Source: Erinaceus europaeus (taxonomy: Eukaryota > Chordata > Mammalia > Eulipotyphla > Erinaceidae). From it: 64,000 nucleotides of DNA. The notes beneath the pieces are model-generated. The model worked only from the letters and a program-made list of their open reading frames with translations, ran no database searches and was not told where the DNA came from. The stretch covers positions 3,915,734 through 3,979,733 of the forward strand of contig NC_080165.1 of assembly GCF_950295315.1 (NCBI RefSeq), in the 5' to 3' direction. The translations under genes were made by a program, and so were the position numbers. Positions 1-13,551 of the stretch are shown in pieces (the first letter of the stretch is position 1; each line of letters begins with the position of its first letter).

Positions 1-3000
1 TTGTTTTGTTTATACTCAGACATAAACCTAAATATAAGACTTTAAATACAATAGTATTTTAAATATCCTTGATGTTAACTCAGAATTCACTCCTTTAAAA
101 TCATTTCTTTGCAGTGGATGTGGTAGCTAAATAAAATAGAGTGTGTCCTTGCATGCCTCATGCTGTAGTGAAACAACGGGCTAGGAAAGGTCATTATTTA
201 AGCCTGCGCTTTCACATCAATACTTTAAAAAAAAATTGCCCCTAGGTTTTCTGATTTAGTGGAAAAGGGTTGTCTATAGCCGTGAGCAGAAGTCACTGAG
301 TGTGAGAGTAACTGGAATCATTTATGAGGGGCTGTGTCCACTCTCACTTGGCGTCACCATGCCTGCACTGTCATTTCCAATATGCTGGTACACAATTTAT
401 TTGTAAACATATAATGATTGAAAAAAATCTTCATTTTTCCAGAGAATTTAGAAAATGAATTGCAATAGACAGTAATCCTTTGAAATAATGAGTAAATCTA
501 AGAAAGGACATGTTTAAATATAAATTTTATACTGAAAGAGTTCAAATCAATGGAGAACTCTGGCTTAAAACACAGAGCAGCATGTCTCGCTCTATGCTCT
601 ATAGATCAGCATCTATAGATCAAACTTTCTGTTCTCAGTGATCTATATTTATTCATCCTCCAACGCTAACCATCTGAAAGGTTCTATGCTGCTCTAGTTT
701 CAGAACACAAAACAGCAAACTATCTCAAATGCTTTTAACCCATTCATCTTTGTGATTCAAGCAAAATGCATAAAAAAAAAATGCACCTGCTGGAAGTCTT
801 GTGGTGTGTGCAAAAGGATGTCATGATAATTTGAAAGTTGTTGAATGCAGAGCAGAGGTTTTCCCTGCCCTGAAACTCACCAAACTAGTTTGTCTGGCTC
901 ATGACTTGCCAAAACTTTTGATTGATGTGCTCACTTCAGTCACGGGTGGTTTTAACTCATATACTGAGTAGCCACTGCATCCACTCCATTATAGTTCCTT
1001 GCATGGGGCTAATCAGAGTTCGAGTCTTGTCTGTATTGGGCTGACCTAGAGTCATGGTGTGCTTTTGTTTGGATTTAAGTAGGAGACAAGCTAATATTTC
1101 GAAACTAGCAAACTTTTACATTCTCTGCTTTTCTTAATTGTAGGGAACCCGGTGGTAAAGAGCATTTGATGGCTACCACATTGCTCTTTAAACACTTTAA
1201 GGCAACCAGAAATGTTACTAAAGGCTTTCTAAATGCACAGACATTCTTCTGAGATATAGGAGATTTAAGTGGATTAATACACTGTGAGTCACTTGGGAGG
1301 CATTTTCTTTCTTCTTACCTGCTTGCATTTGTGAAAGACACCACCTGTGGACAGCAAATTTTGGCTGTGTATCTCATTATCTGTCATAGGCCCCTGGGCT
1401 GAAGACACTTTTATTGAGTACACGCATTTGAGACCCTTGGTTGAAAAGAATACTGACTCTTAACAGGAATCACCATACAAACAGTAGACTATAATATATA
1501 CTTTGATTTAAAATTATGTACGTCTATTTGAAAGATAATTTTTTCGCATCAGCAACTCTTGTTTTACTTTTTAAAGCACCTATTAATTAAAATAACAGAA
1601 CTCAAATTTTAAATTGAACTGAACAAGTCTATTACTATTTTCTAAAGATGTGGTTTATGTTGGGTATCATCCTCATTTACCTAAAGAGAAGATTCTTTGG
1701 GGATTTGGTAATTTGCATTTTTTATTCATTGAATTAAAGAATGTGAGACCTATGACAGCATCAGTGCTCACAGAAAAATTGTCTAAATAGTATATTTTGG
1801 GTTGTATTCAGGTTCAGGAAATAGCTGATGTGGATGAGAGGAAAGTTGCCCAGAAAGGCAGAAATAGGTGACATTTTATATATTCTTCAGAGAAAAGAGG
1901 TGAATTAAACTAGAAGTGGTAGCCCAGAGGCATATCTCTTCCAGGATTTTCTTTTTGAAAAGATTTGGTACAGGAACACTTGGCAAACTCCAGCTCAGCC
2001 CCTTCATGACAACAAAATAAGATCAAATTGAACATGAGATGAAATCTTGCAAATATTTCATGATTGTAGGCAATGGACTTCTTAAGTAAGCAGAGCAGTA
2101 CACTTTATAAGAGACTCTATATCAGTCCAGTTTTAGATGCAAATATGAAGATAACAAACATTTACAGATCCATTGTATTGACAAACTTGTTTTATCCGAC
2201 TTCAGATTTTTAAATAAGCTTATCTCATTTAAAAATCTTTAAATAAAAATATTTAGAAAATGGACTAGTAAAATAAAAGTCACAGTACAAATTCATTTAG
2301 CTCCTTTCATTTGTAAATGAACATGTGTTTCAATACTGTTGTGTCTGTTTTCAACTTATACAATGGAGATAGAAGTGAATACTTGAAACAGTGTGATCTG
2401 TAAAATCTAAAATACTTACCACCTGATCCTTACAGAAATGTCTTATAAGACATAATGAAGAATATTTTACGATAGCCATGATATATTAGATATATGAAGC
2501 TTAAGTAAATAATTCACTAAACATAAATCTTGAACATTCAGAAATGTGATTTTTTACCATGAAGCTAAAGAAGCAGCAAAATGAAACGATTAAATTTGAA
2601 AATAATCAAAGCGAGCTATTCATATGTTTCCTGGAGAAAAGAAATCTCTATTAAATAGAATATATGGAATATAAATTGTGTTAGATATATGTATGTATTC
2701 TAAGTACTATAACAATGCATTCATTCATATATTGGTTCAAACTTGTTATGGCCATAGACAAAATTAAAAATTCTAATTACCTAGTCATTAACATTCTTTC
2801 CTGAAAGAATGGTGGCTTCTCTTTTTATTTCCTGGTGAGAACTTTAAAATTAATTATTACTTCCCAATGAAAATGCACAGACTAATAACACATACAGCCA
2901 TGGCTTGCTTCAATAAGAAGCATTGCGCACACAGGAGTCTATCTCAATGTAGAAAGGAAAAACTTTGTTCAGCTTTCACGCTCTGGGTGGCTGAGTCACA

Positions 3001-3379
3001 CGCACATTGCTAGAAAGTGACGCCACTGGACTCGTTCAAAGAAGTTACTGACTGAGCAGCCATTGCCTTGATGTACCTTCAAGTAACAGGGCTAGCTTTC
3101 TTCCCCTAAAACATCTTTTTAGTGCTTAATGATTTCTGATGAAGAATTTGATATTTATACTTTTTATTCTTAGAACAGAGGGTGGAGATTCTGGAGAGAG
3201 ATAATAATACATAGGGAAAAAAAAGATTGTATACTTGCTGGAATAATGAACTTTAATATAAAGTCAGATGCCCTAAGTGAAAAGTAAAGGTTAGAAATAC
3301 TTGGCTAGGCATATATATATATCTTTTAGATATTTGCTTAGGAATGGTACTCCTGATTCATAAGATACTTCCATATTTA
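1..3379. other. AT-rich non-coding DNA, no gene recognised
   Basis: Only short chance open frames occur. I see no splice-bounded exon, CpG island or recognisable recent repeat. Short A runs are present near 225 and 771. The stretch reads as intergenic or intronic single-copy DNA; very old decayed repeats cannot be excluded by eye. Confidence 0.6.
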
Positions 3380-3490
3380 GTGTTTTTTTTCTTTTATTGG
3401 GGAATTAATGTTTTGCAGTCTATAGTAAATACAATAGTTTGTACGTGCACAATAACATTTCTCAGTTTTCCACATACTGAGAAATACTTG
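3380..3490 (-). mobile_element. L1 3'-end fragment
   Basis: The T-rich start followed by TTTATTGGGG, ATTAATG and ACAATAGTTTGTAC is the reverse complement of the L1 3' terminus seen near 30,480-30,533 and 43,380-43,440. The fragment includes the segment matching GAAAACTGAGAAATGTTA and stops soon after. It is 5'-truncated and non-coding. Confidence 0.7.
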
Positions 3491-3564
3491 GCCAGGTTCT
3501 TAATTGTGTCTTGCTGGCCTCCTGCTATTGCCTTTTAAATTTTACCTGAAGTCCTCATAACCTT

Positions 3565-3705
3565 ATACCAGTGTTTCTTGAAAAACAATGGCATGAGGGT
3601 TATCTGGGAATCCTGGTAAAATGCAGGCTCTAATTTGGTGGGTTCCCAGCGGAGCCTGGAATCCTGTTTGGAGCAAAAGCATCAGAGAGTCTAGTGCTCT
3701 GGGTT
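3565..3705. mobile_element. Possible ancient MER5-like DNA transposon relic
   Basis: Phrases such as CCAGTGTTTCTTGAAAA, ATCTGGGAATCC, AAAATGCAGGCTCTAATT and GGAGCCTGGAATCCTG resemble MER5/Charlie-type non-autonomous hAT elements common in placental genomes. The match is from memory and diverged, and no terminal inverted repeats could be fixed, so this is only a suggestion. Confidence 0.3.
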
Positions 3706-3735
3706 TCAGTGCACACTCTGAACAGAAGACCTTAG

Positions 3736-6700
3736 CTGACACCAAGAAGGATGAAAAGCTAGACTACTAGGCAAGAGACAGCTGCAATATCCCTGAGGAG
3801 ACTATGGTTGACATGTTATCACTCTTAGATGAGCAATTCAAAAAATAAATAAGCATAACCAGAGTAAAATTTTAGTTCAAATAGGATTTTTTCTATTGAG
3901 CTTTGCACTAGGATAGACTTTTTTCTTATACATAAATACCCTTCCAAGCCCATAAATAACCATCCACGACACTGTTAGAATGTTTCTGCATTGGAATGAT
4001 TTGTTTTTTGATAGTACTCTTAAAAATATAGAGAAGAAAATATTTTCGGTATAAGCTTTAGAGTTTTTATATATTCTTCATAGAAATGATATTCTGTGTC
4101 AATATGGTTCTTCGGATGCAAAATTCTAAAGCGAACAACTTCATGTATTTCTTTTTTACTCGCCGATACTTCCATTTATATGAACCTATCGATAAGTTCC
4201 AATTCTAGGGTACCATCCAATGTATAACTGACAAAAGAAAGTGTAACTGGCAAGAAAAATAACAGAATTCAATAAATAATACAATCTGAAAAATACAATC
4301 AATTCTTACAGACAATCTGGATATTTTTTAAACTGAAAATAAGATTATAAAAAGCTTACATTTAAAATATAGTCTTTCAAACAGTCACTGAAACTGTGTG
4401 AAAATTATTTTGATTATTTTTGGGAGGCTAAAGGAACAGAACTAAGGTGTGGAACTCTGCCCTGTGATCTGAAAGTTTTGTAAAACAATGTTAAGTCACT
4501 AGTATAATTCTAACAATCAAGTATGAAGTTTCAGAGTTTTTAAGAATGCTATAAAATTATTTGCTATGGAATAAACATTTATCATAGAGAATATAGACTG
4601 TATGCATAAAATCTCTGGCAATGTTTGCATCAAAAGGTACTAAGAATCACTACGAGTTCACTATGGAAAATGCAAAACAGAGTTAAATTTAAGACTTCTA
4701 TTCTTTAACATCAACAATTCCTGCTTGGGACCAAAAATTCTACATGACGAAAAAACATGACATATAATCATATACTAACTTTAAATTAACAATTAGTAAA
4801 AAGGAAAAAAATGAGGGTGTCTCCATTAACCACATATCTAGAAAGAAAGGACATGGCAACAGAGTTTCAAGAGAGCCCTTAATAATTATTTTAACTTCTT
4901 CAAAGTAATAAACAGGAGATAAAGAACATTATTAAATTTCACAGGAGGAAGCAAGAAATCCACTTAGCCTGTTGCTAATCTTCTAGAATTCTTCGAAAGA
5001 ACATTGATAAAGATACACAATCTGGGATTATTGAATATCCTTTCTTCTACTTTTCTCAATTCACCCACTTATTTAACTCTTGTGAGAATTGGAAGTAGAG
5101 CTAAAGGAAGAATACTCAGAAATTATGAACATCTTGGGCATTCAAAAGCAATGTTATCTAGATGTTCAAGTCTACTTAAATATAATTATTGTAACTTATA
5201 AAGATATTGTTAATATAGCAAAGATCTGTTTAAAGTTAGATAAATAGCTCTTTAAGTAAAGATTGATGACTTAAACTTCCTAGTATTTCACTGAAGAAAT
5301 GACCAAAGCTAACTTCAGTCTTTATTCACAGTCTCAATCCTCACTCAAAGAAAGGAAAAGAACCACAATATTTCAGTAAGTTTTTTTTGAATAGCACAGT
5401 AATATCTATAGATAGATAAATAGACAGACAGATAGATATGCAAACATATCTCACCTGGGAGATTCCCGAGACCCATGATTGACCCTATGCTAAGAGTATT
5501 GGATTAGAGAGTAGGGGGCTTTGATATTGTGGAGTCTTTTCCTTCTTCACTTCCTTGGTCCCTCTGTTTTTCTTTCTGAAAAAGTAGGATCAGTATGGTA
5601 AAAAAAAAAAAGTCCACATATTTGTGTCATATATAGTAAATACCAAAATATTTATTGCATGCTGACTGCATGCCTGCTCATACTCTTTCTCCCTCTAGGG
5701 CAACACTTTAAGAGAGTAAGTACTTCAGGTTGGCTGTTGAAATATACTGATAGAGCACACCCTCTGATTACAGATTTGTTGTAAACAATACATTTTTTCT
5801 TTATTTCTAACCAATAGCAAGAGTATTCGCCTGTTTCCCCAGATATAATACCTGAGGAGGCAGGGTTTGTAGAGAGTCTGATCTGTGTGCAGAAGTTCCC
5901 AAATATTCACTCAGCTGGCACTGCATATGCCAGAGTGATGCTCTGGTTTCTCATATTATTATTTTTTCTCTCTTTATCCCTCCCTTTCATAAATAATTAG
6001 ATAAATATTTTAAATGTTATAAAATAAAAATATCTTAGTTTAGCATGTGTTGTTTCTTCAAAACTGTTTGTACTCCTATTTCATGTGGTCTTTCTATGTG
6101 AACAAGTATTTTCTGGGGAACTTAAGAATATACCACAAAAGCTACTTTATCCTTTGAATGAACTCTGCCTCCTTATTGTGAAATTCGCAAATTCAATATG
6201 CGTCCCCCTCAAATATCAGTTGACAATGTAAAAAGATATTAAAAACACATTTGTAATTGAAGAAACAATATATTGGTTAAAATACTTAAACAGAAACCTT
6301 TAACTTGACGTAGATAATATTTAAGTATAAATTAACTTGCACAATACTTAGTGATTATCGAATGGTTTGGAAATAGTGATGGTCTCCAGTTAGTTCTTTC
6401 GGAATCAACTGAATTAATCTGTTAAAATCAGACAGAAAGGTGCAAACAAAGAGTGAATTTCTATTAGCAGTTTACATGGTTTCTTCTGAAGCTACTGCTT
6501 TGATCTCCCCAGATGACAAAAGATCTGCTTTGGAATCAGAACTTAATACAGATGTCAGAAATGACTGATGGAGTGGGGGCAGGCACAGGGGCAGGAAGTT
6601 TACAGAACTAAGCTATTGGAAACACCACCGAGCTACTGTGTGTACATGTTAGTATTATTTCATTTTAGTTGGTATTTTCCCTTTTCTTCCTGGCTTTCCT

Positions 6701-6998
6701 GCTAAATATAAACAAAAGATGCCTCACACCTTGACATTTGGATATGACTCACTGCTCTTTTTCACAAACAATTCACATGAATTACCGTATTTTTTCAGTT
6801 GCAATGCAATTATTATTTTTGCTTTGTCTTCTGGAAAAAAAATTGATAGTTTCTTTTTCCTAATGCTAAAACAAAATGAAGTTAAAAACCTACATCTGAA
6901 AGTTTCTGTTGACATCAACTCTTTTTATTTTCCCCCAGAAACATATTCCCTTTAACAATTTTCAAAATTATTCTTGCAGGCAATGATCTAACAGAAAA
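3736..6998. other. AT-rich non-coding DNA
   Basis: No gene is visible. There is a short GATA/GACA-type microsatellite at about 5,409-5,441 and an A run at 5,601. The stretch 5,450-5,610 (GGGAG-type head, pyrimidine-rich tail) might be a very old SINE but lacks diagnostic boxes. Short open frames here have no similarity I recognise. Confidence 0.5.
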
Positions 6999-7088
6999 GG
7001 GAGAGAGGGAGAGAGAGAGAGAGAGAGAGGGAGGGGGAGAGGGAGAGGGAGAGACAGAAAGAGAGAGGGAGAGAGAGAGAGAGAGAGA
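6999..7088 (+). repeat. (GA)n / GGGAGA purine microsatellite
   Basis: About 90 bp of almost pure purine with GA dinucleotides interrupted by GGG and one ACAGAAA. The complementary strand would read as an artificial Ser/Leu or Ser/Pro-rich peptide. No SINE head is evident beside it. Confidence 0.9.
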
Positions 7089-7970
7089 ACATTTAATAGT
7101 CTTGGCATTGTCTACTAAAAATTTGCTAACATTTTTATATGCAAAGAAAGAAATAAAATGATAATTTGACTTGTCCAGGGAGAATTCTCTTGGCGAAACA
7201 GTGCCCCCTAAAGATTTTCTTGAGAGAAAAGTGTCACAATGACTCAGAATGTACTGCGTGCTACTTAATAAAATGTCAGTACTTGACATAATTTTACTAA
7301 AAATTGGTAAGTACCTCATAAAATAATAGTGTTATTTGCATTTGAAATATGGAACATTCTTTTGTCAAGCATAAATTTAGTGACAATTAAAACTGTTCTT
7401 TAATTGACTTGCATATCTATTTTATGCTGTTATATGAGTATAATAAAGCAAAATATGTTCATGGATAAAGATTCAAATGTTTATTCTAATTAAAGTAATG
7501 ATTCCCAATAAACTCTTAATAATTTCATATGTGGATGAAATATAACTTTTGAAAGCACAGAGAATAATTGTCAGATAGAAGCTTGTATTTAATAAAATAT
7601 TTTTATAAAAAGAACTTTTATATATTTTTTAAATTTCATATTTTTACAAAAGCAATGCCTGCTGTATCAGGTTAGAAGAAATTTTTGAAAATATGGATAT
7701 GTATTTAAATAACTTCACTAGTATGTATTAAAAATTATAGCTATATTATACTTTTGCATTTGTAAGTTTATTTTAAGGCACATCAAATAAAATGCTACAT
7801 TGATGTTTTCAAAGTGAGAACAACTTTGTCTTCTTTTTCTTTTTTTTCCAGCTCCAAAATTTGTTTTCATAGATCTAAATAAGTCGTCTATGAGCTGTAT
7901 GCTTAATAAGCTAATTTTCTTTTAAAATGAAAATTTAAATCTATGGTATTTTATAACAGGAAATTTTACT
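7089..7970. other. AT-rich non-coding DNA
   Basis: Very AT-rich sequence with no recognisable gene or recent mobile element. Confidence 0.5.
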
Positions 7971-7971
7971 T

Positions 7972-8168
7972 TTTAAATATTGTTTATTAATTATTGGATA
8001 GAGACAGAGAGAAATTGAAGGGGGTAGGGGAGAAATAGAGGAGGAGAGAGTCAGAGAGACACCTGCAGTCCTGCTTCACCACTCATGAAGCTTTCCCCCT
8101 GCAGGTGGGGACCAGGGACTTGAACCTGGGTCCTTGTGCACTTAGCCAAGTGTGCTACCTCCTGGCCC
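7972..8168 (-). mobile_element. tRNA-derived SINE (type with CCTGGCCC head)
   Basis: Read on the minus strand, the element has a tRNA-like head with a B-box-like GGTTCAAGTCCC and then CACCTGCAGGGGGAAAGCTT, a purine/pyrimidine-rich body and a TATTTA-type tail. On the plus strand these appear as TATTGGATAGAGACAGAGAG through GGGACTTGAACCTGGGTCC. This is one of three SINE kinds repeated through the window. Confidence 0.85.
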
Positions 8169-8275
8169 TAAAACAGGTAATTCTGTGTCACTCCCAAACA
8201 TACTGAGTAAACAAAGTAAAACCTCAGTAAAACCTGAAAGTTTTCTGAGACATGCAGCATGTATTTTTCTCTTGC

Positions 8276-8312
8276 AAAAAAAAAAAAAAAAAAAGAGAGA
8301 GAGAGAGAGAGA
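8276..8312 (+). repeat. Poly-A followed by (GA)n
   Basis: About 18 A residues are followed by GA dinucleotides. It looks like a simple-sequence tail; a parent retroposon is not evident on its 5' side. Confidence 0.7.
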
Positions 8313-9279
8313 AAGCTTGAAATCATATTGTCTTAATGTTTCTGCTCTTATTATTTATTCTAATTTTTTGATGATTATATTGACTGGGCACCAAACACAG
8401 TACCTATTACTATTAGCTCCTTCCAGCTTTTGCACATCTTTTGTTTAAAGATTTGAAGTAAACACATTATTATGTACCCCCCCCCCCAGTTTGGGAATAA
8501 TGCAATATGGACTTCTAAATTAATTTTCTAAGGTCTCTTTAGGATTAAACAAACATTCAGTGATGATCACAGTAGGTTAAGCTTCATAAGTAAATTTCAA
8601 ATATGAGTCTTTACTGTATGGGTGACATTTTTTCTCATGGGTGTAGTTCAAAGGCCTTTAAAGCATCATTTCACGAACATAGCAGGCTGGAGTCAAGGAG
8701 GAAGGAAAGCAAACCAGAAGCCGGCTTGCGGCAATGTTACATCCGCAGAGCCTCTCATTCAGAGGCCGAGTAGCAGTAGTCTACCTGACCAACATGATTC
8801 AGGTCAAGGCATTTCCCATGCAAATAGGCTGAAGGCTCCTTTCAGTTCCCACCTCTTTAACATACAGAGTCTATCCACTTCCAGATGATAAAAACAGCAA
8901 TATCCAGTTAGTTTTGCTGATTTCAACAAATAATTATTCAGAGATCAGTATGCATCATGGCAAGAAAGTATGCAAACTCTTGTCTTAAAGAAAAGAGAAT
9001 AAATTATTTCTTGGTGAAAGAATTAATGATTGTCCATCACTATAACTGTGTTTCTCCTCATTGCCAGCAACACTTCATTCTCACACTGATAGTGTTGCCA
9101 TCCGAAGCTACTCTCCGTCTTCACAGAATGAGAAGTCTGGGGATTGGAAAGTTTCTCTAAGTTGAGCAAAGTTGTATTGCTGGGAAATAATAACGTTAGA
9201 AATAAAACCTTGTTTCTTTTAGGTCAAACAAAAGTTTTTTTCCCTTCAAGAGGATTTGCAGGGTAACTGAACATGTTTC
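8313..9279. other. Non-coding DNA with a less AT-rich core
   Basis: A poly-C run lies at about 8,477-8,487. Between 8,640 and 8,890 base composition becomes more balanced, with an octamer-like ATGCAAAT at about 8,818-8,825. An 88-codon open frame spans this core (8,622-8,888) but shows no domain or exon-like boundaries. It could be a conserved non-coding element; that is inference. Confidence 0.4.
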
Positions 9280-9484
9280 AAGGGACCAGTGATGGTGAAC
9301 CTGGTTGACTGCACAAGGACCCAGGTTCAAGCCTCAGATCCCCACCCTCAGGAGGGAAACTTTGTAAATGGTAAAGCGGTATTGCAGGCGTCTCTCTGTC
9401 TCTCTTCCTCTCTATCCTCCTCTTCCCTCTGAATTCTGGCTGTCTCTATCCAATAAATAAATAAAGATAATAAAATATTGTTAA
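9280..9484 (+). mobile_element. tRNA-derived SINE
   Basis: The plus-strand head (GGTTGACTGCACAAGGACCCA), B-box-like GGTTCAAGCC, CAGATCCCCACC, a CTCTCTCT body and a tail CTGTCTCTATCCAATAAATAAATAAAGAT match the plus-strand form of the hedgehog-type SINE. It is moderately diverged. Confidence 0.8.
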
Positions 9485-11577
9485 AAAGAAGTGGCTCATA
9501 ACTATTTAAGCCCCTTGTGGGTGAAATGAATCCAGTTATCAACTCATAAGATTGCACCATTTGTATGGTAATACTTTCTGAAATACAATGTTTGTATCGG
9601 AAGTTTAGTCTATTAGTTTATCAACCTATTGTCGTTGGCATCTATCTGAACATAGTCATTTCTGGTATTCTTGACTATTCTAAACCTATGAAAATTGTAC
9701 CATTCTTTGTGCATTTAACTTATAAATGATTTTTTTAGCATTTCAATTGGTCATAAAACTGATAATAACAGTGGATTTCTACAATGTATCTTATTTCAGT
9801 TACTACTTTGTAAATACATGTACCTTCTTTCATTATAATACTACAGTCTGTGCTAAATATTGTCATTTTAGAACAAAGGTAACAAACTTAGTTATTTGAA
9901 AACTTTCTTTGATGTTAGAATTCATTTACCACTTCATTTTCCAAATGCATTTTAAGCTAAAAATTGAGTTATGCAAAATGTTTATTTTATATCTCCAAGT
10001 TCAGAATGTTTTGCATTCATAGATAAGGAATAAATATATCCTTAATTGACACAGTGGCATTTCTCAAAATAAAAAAAAATGCCTACACAATTATGTGTGG
10101 GCTCTTTGATAATATTCTGCATAGGAAATATGATTCCTTGCTATAGTTATAAAAATCCCATGTAGAAGAAAATACATATGTAAATTTTATTTAATGAATT
10201 GAGTCTCCTTTCAAATGCACATAGTTAACAGTAGGGATAGTTGCTAAATGTCAATTTATATCCTAAAATCCTGCCTAATGGTCTGTTTTGAGTACTCTCA
10301 ATATGCACATACGATTTACATGACCAGAAATGCATCCATTGGATCATTATTCAGTTGAATCCGGAGAATTTTATCAGAGGAACAAAAATTACTAAAACAG
10401 GTATTTATTTTCGTTAAGACTATCCAGAATTACAGAAAGCTCCTTCTCACTGACTCACTGACGTGGCTGCAGAGAGTGCAGGCAGCAGCTAAACAAAACC
10501 CAAGTTCTTTGCCACTCACTGCTCCTCGTGGCTTTGCACATCCCCGTCAGTGTTTCCAGGTCTTAGCCTGAAGGAAGCACCAGGGTTCACTCCAATGTGC
10601 TCCCTTTATTTTCCTGGGTGGGGTCCTGAGTGAAGGAGCCCTCTACACAGCCTACGGGAGTGCAGAATCTGCTCTCTAGCCCACGTGGTCTCCCTTCAGA
10701 TCTTTGATCCCTGGATTATTTACAGTTAATGATTTCTTTCATGTTCAGAATAATTCTTCTGCTCACAGTGCTTATACACCAGCAATCCTTTCTCAGAATC
10801 TTCCTTTTAATTATGAATATGTATATATTTTTCATTAAGTGTTGCCAATTTCAAAGAGGATATTTCCCAAGAGGTACATTAGAAATAATCTCACAAGCAG
10901 AATATAAGAAGAAAGAATGACTGGGGAGATGGCAAGCAGCAATGAAGAAAGACATCAGTCGAAGAAGCTTTTATCATGAGAGCTCATTTGGAAAACATTC
11001 TTATCTTAAATGTAAATTAAATAAATATGATATATTCATAACAAGTTAATCAACCCACAGTACTGAACTGCTGTCAAGGAGTTTTGGTAGTTGCTCTAAA
11101 CTAATGTTCTTGTGACTAAACCCTAACCCGTTTTCCTATTTTCTCTAAGCAGAAAAGGAGTGTGAATGTCTGTCTGTGCATGTGTGTGTGGCCTATAAGT
11201 ATATCATATGCCTCCAGGTACTTTTAAAATACTTTTTTCTCCTTTTTATAAAACACACTTGCACACACAGCAATATAGAAAAAAATAGGACAGGCCAAAA
11301 AAAACACAATGTTATTATTTTTTAATTTTTTATTTATAAAATGGAAACACCAACAAGACCATAAGAACAACCTTGTTTTACAGGTATTAGAGACTTTATC
11401 ATTCTTCTTCAAATGAATATTTTATCTGAAAAATGTATATCTTTAAAAAAAGAATAGTTTGGCAAAAAATGTATATTAATTAAAACATACACATCTTTTA
11501 CTATTCATATTAACAGATGATGATAATGCATATATTAATCAAGTGTTATTTAAAAAATATTTTTAAAATAAGCATTC
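9485..11577. other. AT-rich non-coding DNA with a 280-bp GC-richer patch
   Basis: Most of this is AT-rich and featureless. The stretch 10,440-10,720 is clearly richer in G and C, with CACGTGG near 10,681 and TGACTCACTGACGT-like motifs near 10,450, which could be transcription-factor sites. No exon is recognisable. It may be an old repeat or a regulatory element. Confidence 0.4.
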
Positions 11578-11858
11578 ATGGTGTCTGGTTGGTGGTGCCC
11601 CCACTAGAGCACAAATGTGACCCTGTGCAAGGACCCAGTTTCCGGCCCTGCTTTCTCCCTGGAGCAGGGGACGTTTCATGAGTCCTGAGGCAGTACTGCG
11701 GACGTCTCTGTTACGCCCTCTCCATCTCATTTCTTTCTCAATATCTCTCTGTGAAAAGGAACAAAATGACTGTTGGAAGTGACAGCTATAGCCCCAGTGA
11801 TAATTCTGCTTACAATAAAAAAAAAAGAAAGAAAGAAAAAGGGAAAAAATGAAAGAAT
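11578..11858 (+). mobile_element. Diverged tRNA-derived SINE
   Basis: GGTGTCTGGTTGGTGGTGCCC, TGTGCAAGGACCCAG, TTTCATGAGTCCTGAGGCAGTACTGC and a pyrimidine-rich body follow the SINE order, ending in an A/AAAG-rich tail at 11,816-11,858. It is old by its divergence from other copies. Confidence 0.7.
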
Positions 11859-12239
11859 ACAATCATTAAGAAAGAAATGATGTCCATGCTTTGTTTAATA
11901 GTATATACTGTTTGCTTCTCCATAGATTTCACTTACTACTTAAGAAACAGCTTGTATGTTGCTTATAATGAGCAGGTTATGACTTCTATATCCATGTAGT
12001 ATATCTTTCACCTATTTGTGCCCCTTTACAAATATGAAATGATTTTGTTGGACAGTATAGAATGCCAACAGTGCTTGGAATGATTTAGTTCAAAAGCAGG
12101 AGGACAGCTTTGCTAGTGAAAGCTTGGTGGGAGTGGATTCCCAGGGCCCTAGTTTATAGCCTGCTTCCTAAAGAAATAACTACACTATCTTACTTTGTTT
12201 CAAATTTTTTCACAAGCAAATTATAAGAATATAATTAGA

Positions 12240-13538
12240 GGGCACCAAAGTAAAAACCCAGTGGTGAGGGGTAGACATGCAGCTTCCTGGGCCAGTGGGG
12301 GGTGGGAGTGGGCGGGAGGGATGGGTCACAGTCCTTTGGTGGTGGGAATGGTGTTTACGTACACTCCTAGCAAAATGTAGACATATAAATCAGTAGTTAA
12401 TTAATATGACAGGGGGAAAATCAATTGTATGTCTCAAAGTTTTTCAAAATACAAACTGAATCTTTTTAATATATAGGCTGTGTATTTGATATGTGGACTC
12501 TCTCAAAAGCCTAGACCAAGTAGATCAGAGGCAACCAGTGGCACAGATATATACAAGATACTGGATACTGTACAGCAAACCCTAACAAAAGGACTTTTCA
12601 AAGTTAACCCAATTACCAAATAATGTGATGATAACATTAACTATCGGTTGTCTTTTTGAACCCTAAGACAGCAGGAACCTCACATCTCCACTATAGAGCC
12701 CCTACTTCCCCCAGTCCTGGAACCCTTGGATAGGGCCCACTTTCCCGTATGCCTCTCCCAATCCATATCAAATAATATTGCATCCGCCGATCACAACCTA
12801 ACCAACGCAACGATTGCCACCTCAACATGCTTCACCTCAGACTGTGTCCAGAGACTTCACGTGTGGAATGACAACCCTTCAGCTTCATTACTCGGGTGAG
12901 ACCTTTCCTTTTATAGTACACTCTAATTTCATCTCAGGTAGTTCACTTTCTAACAAAGTCCCATAACCTAGATATACACCAGTTTCTGTGAGAGAGAGCT
13001 TATGTTCACACGTACCCATAAACTACTGCAAAATATATACCTGAAAGCAGAAGTACACTAGAGTTTGCAGTGAGTACCGCCCTAACACTTCCTCTCCACT
13101 ATTCCAAGCTTTGGGTCCATGATTGCTCAACAATTTGTTTGGCTTCGTATGTTAACTCTCTTTTCAATCACCAGGTTCCAGATGCCACCAGGATGCTGGC
13201 CAGGCTTCCCTAGACTAAAGACCCCACCAATGTGTCCTGGAGCTCAGCTTCCCCAGAGACCCACCCTACTAGGGAAAGAGAGAGGCAGACTGGGAGTATG
13301 GACCGACCAGTCAACGCCCATGTTCAGCGGGGAAGCAATTACAGAAGCCAGACCTTCTACCTTCTGCAACCCTCAACGACCCTGGGTCCATGCTCCCAGA
13401 GAGATAGAGAATGGGAAAGCTATCAGGGGAGGGGGTGGATTATGGAGATTGGGTGGTGTGAATTGTGTGGAGTTGTACCCCTCCTACCTTATGTTTTTGT
13501 TCATTAATCCTTTCTTAAATAAAAAATTTTAAAAAAAT
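12240..13538 (+). mobile_element. L1 retrotransposon, 5'-truncated, with exact target-site duplications
   Basis: A 1.3-kb insertion is flanked by a 13-bp perfect duplication (GAATATAATTAGA at 12,227-12,239 and 13,539-13,551) and ends in an AAATAAAAAATTTTAAAAAAA tail. It starts with GGGCACCAAAGTAAAAACCC, the L1 3' UTR segment seen elsewhere as TTGCACCAAAGTAAAGG. It ends with a terminal block (GGTTCCAGATGCCACCAGGATGC through GTTGTACCCCTCCTACC) that recurs at eight other places in the window. Only 3' UTR is retained, with no ORF2. The clean target duplication and low decay suggest a fairly young copy. Confidence 0.85.
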
Positions 13539-13551
13539 GAATATAATTAGA

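Noticed and set aside
8622..8888. 88-codon frame as a small gene
   Set aside because: No similarity, no promoter or splice context; composition fits non-coding DNA.
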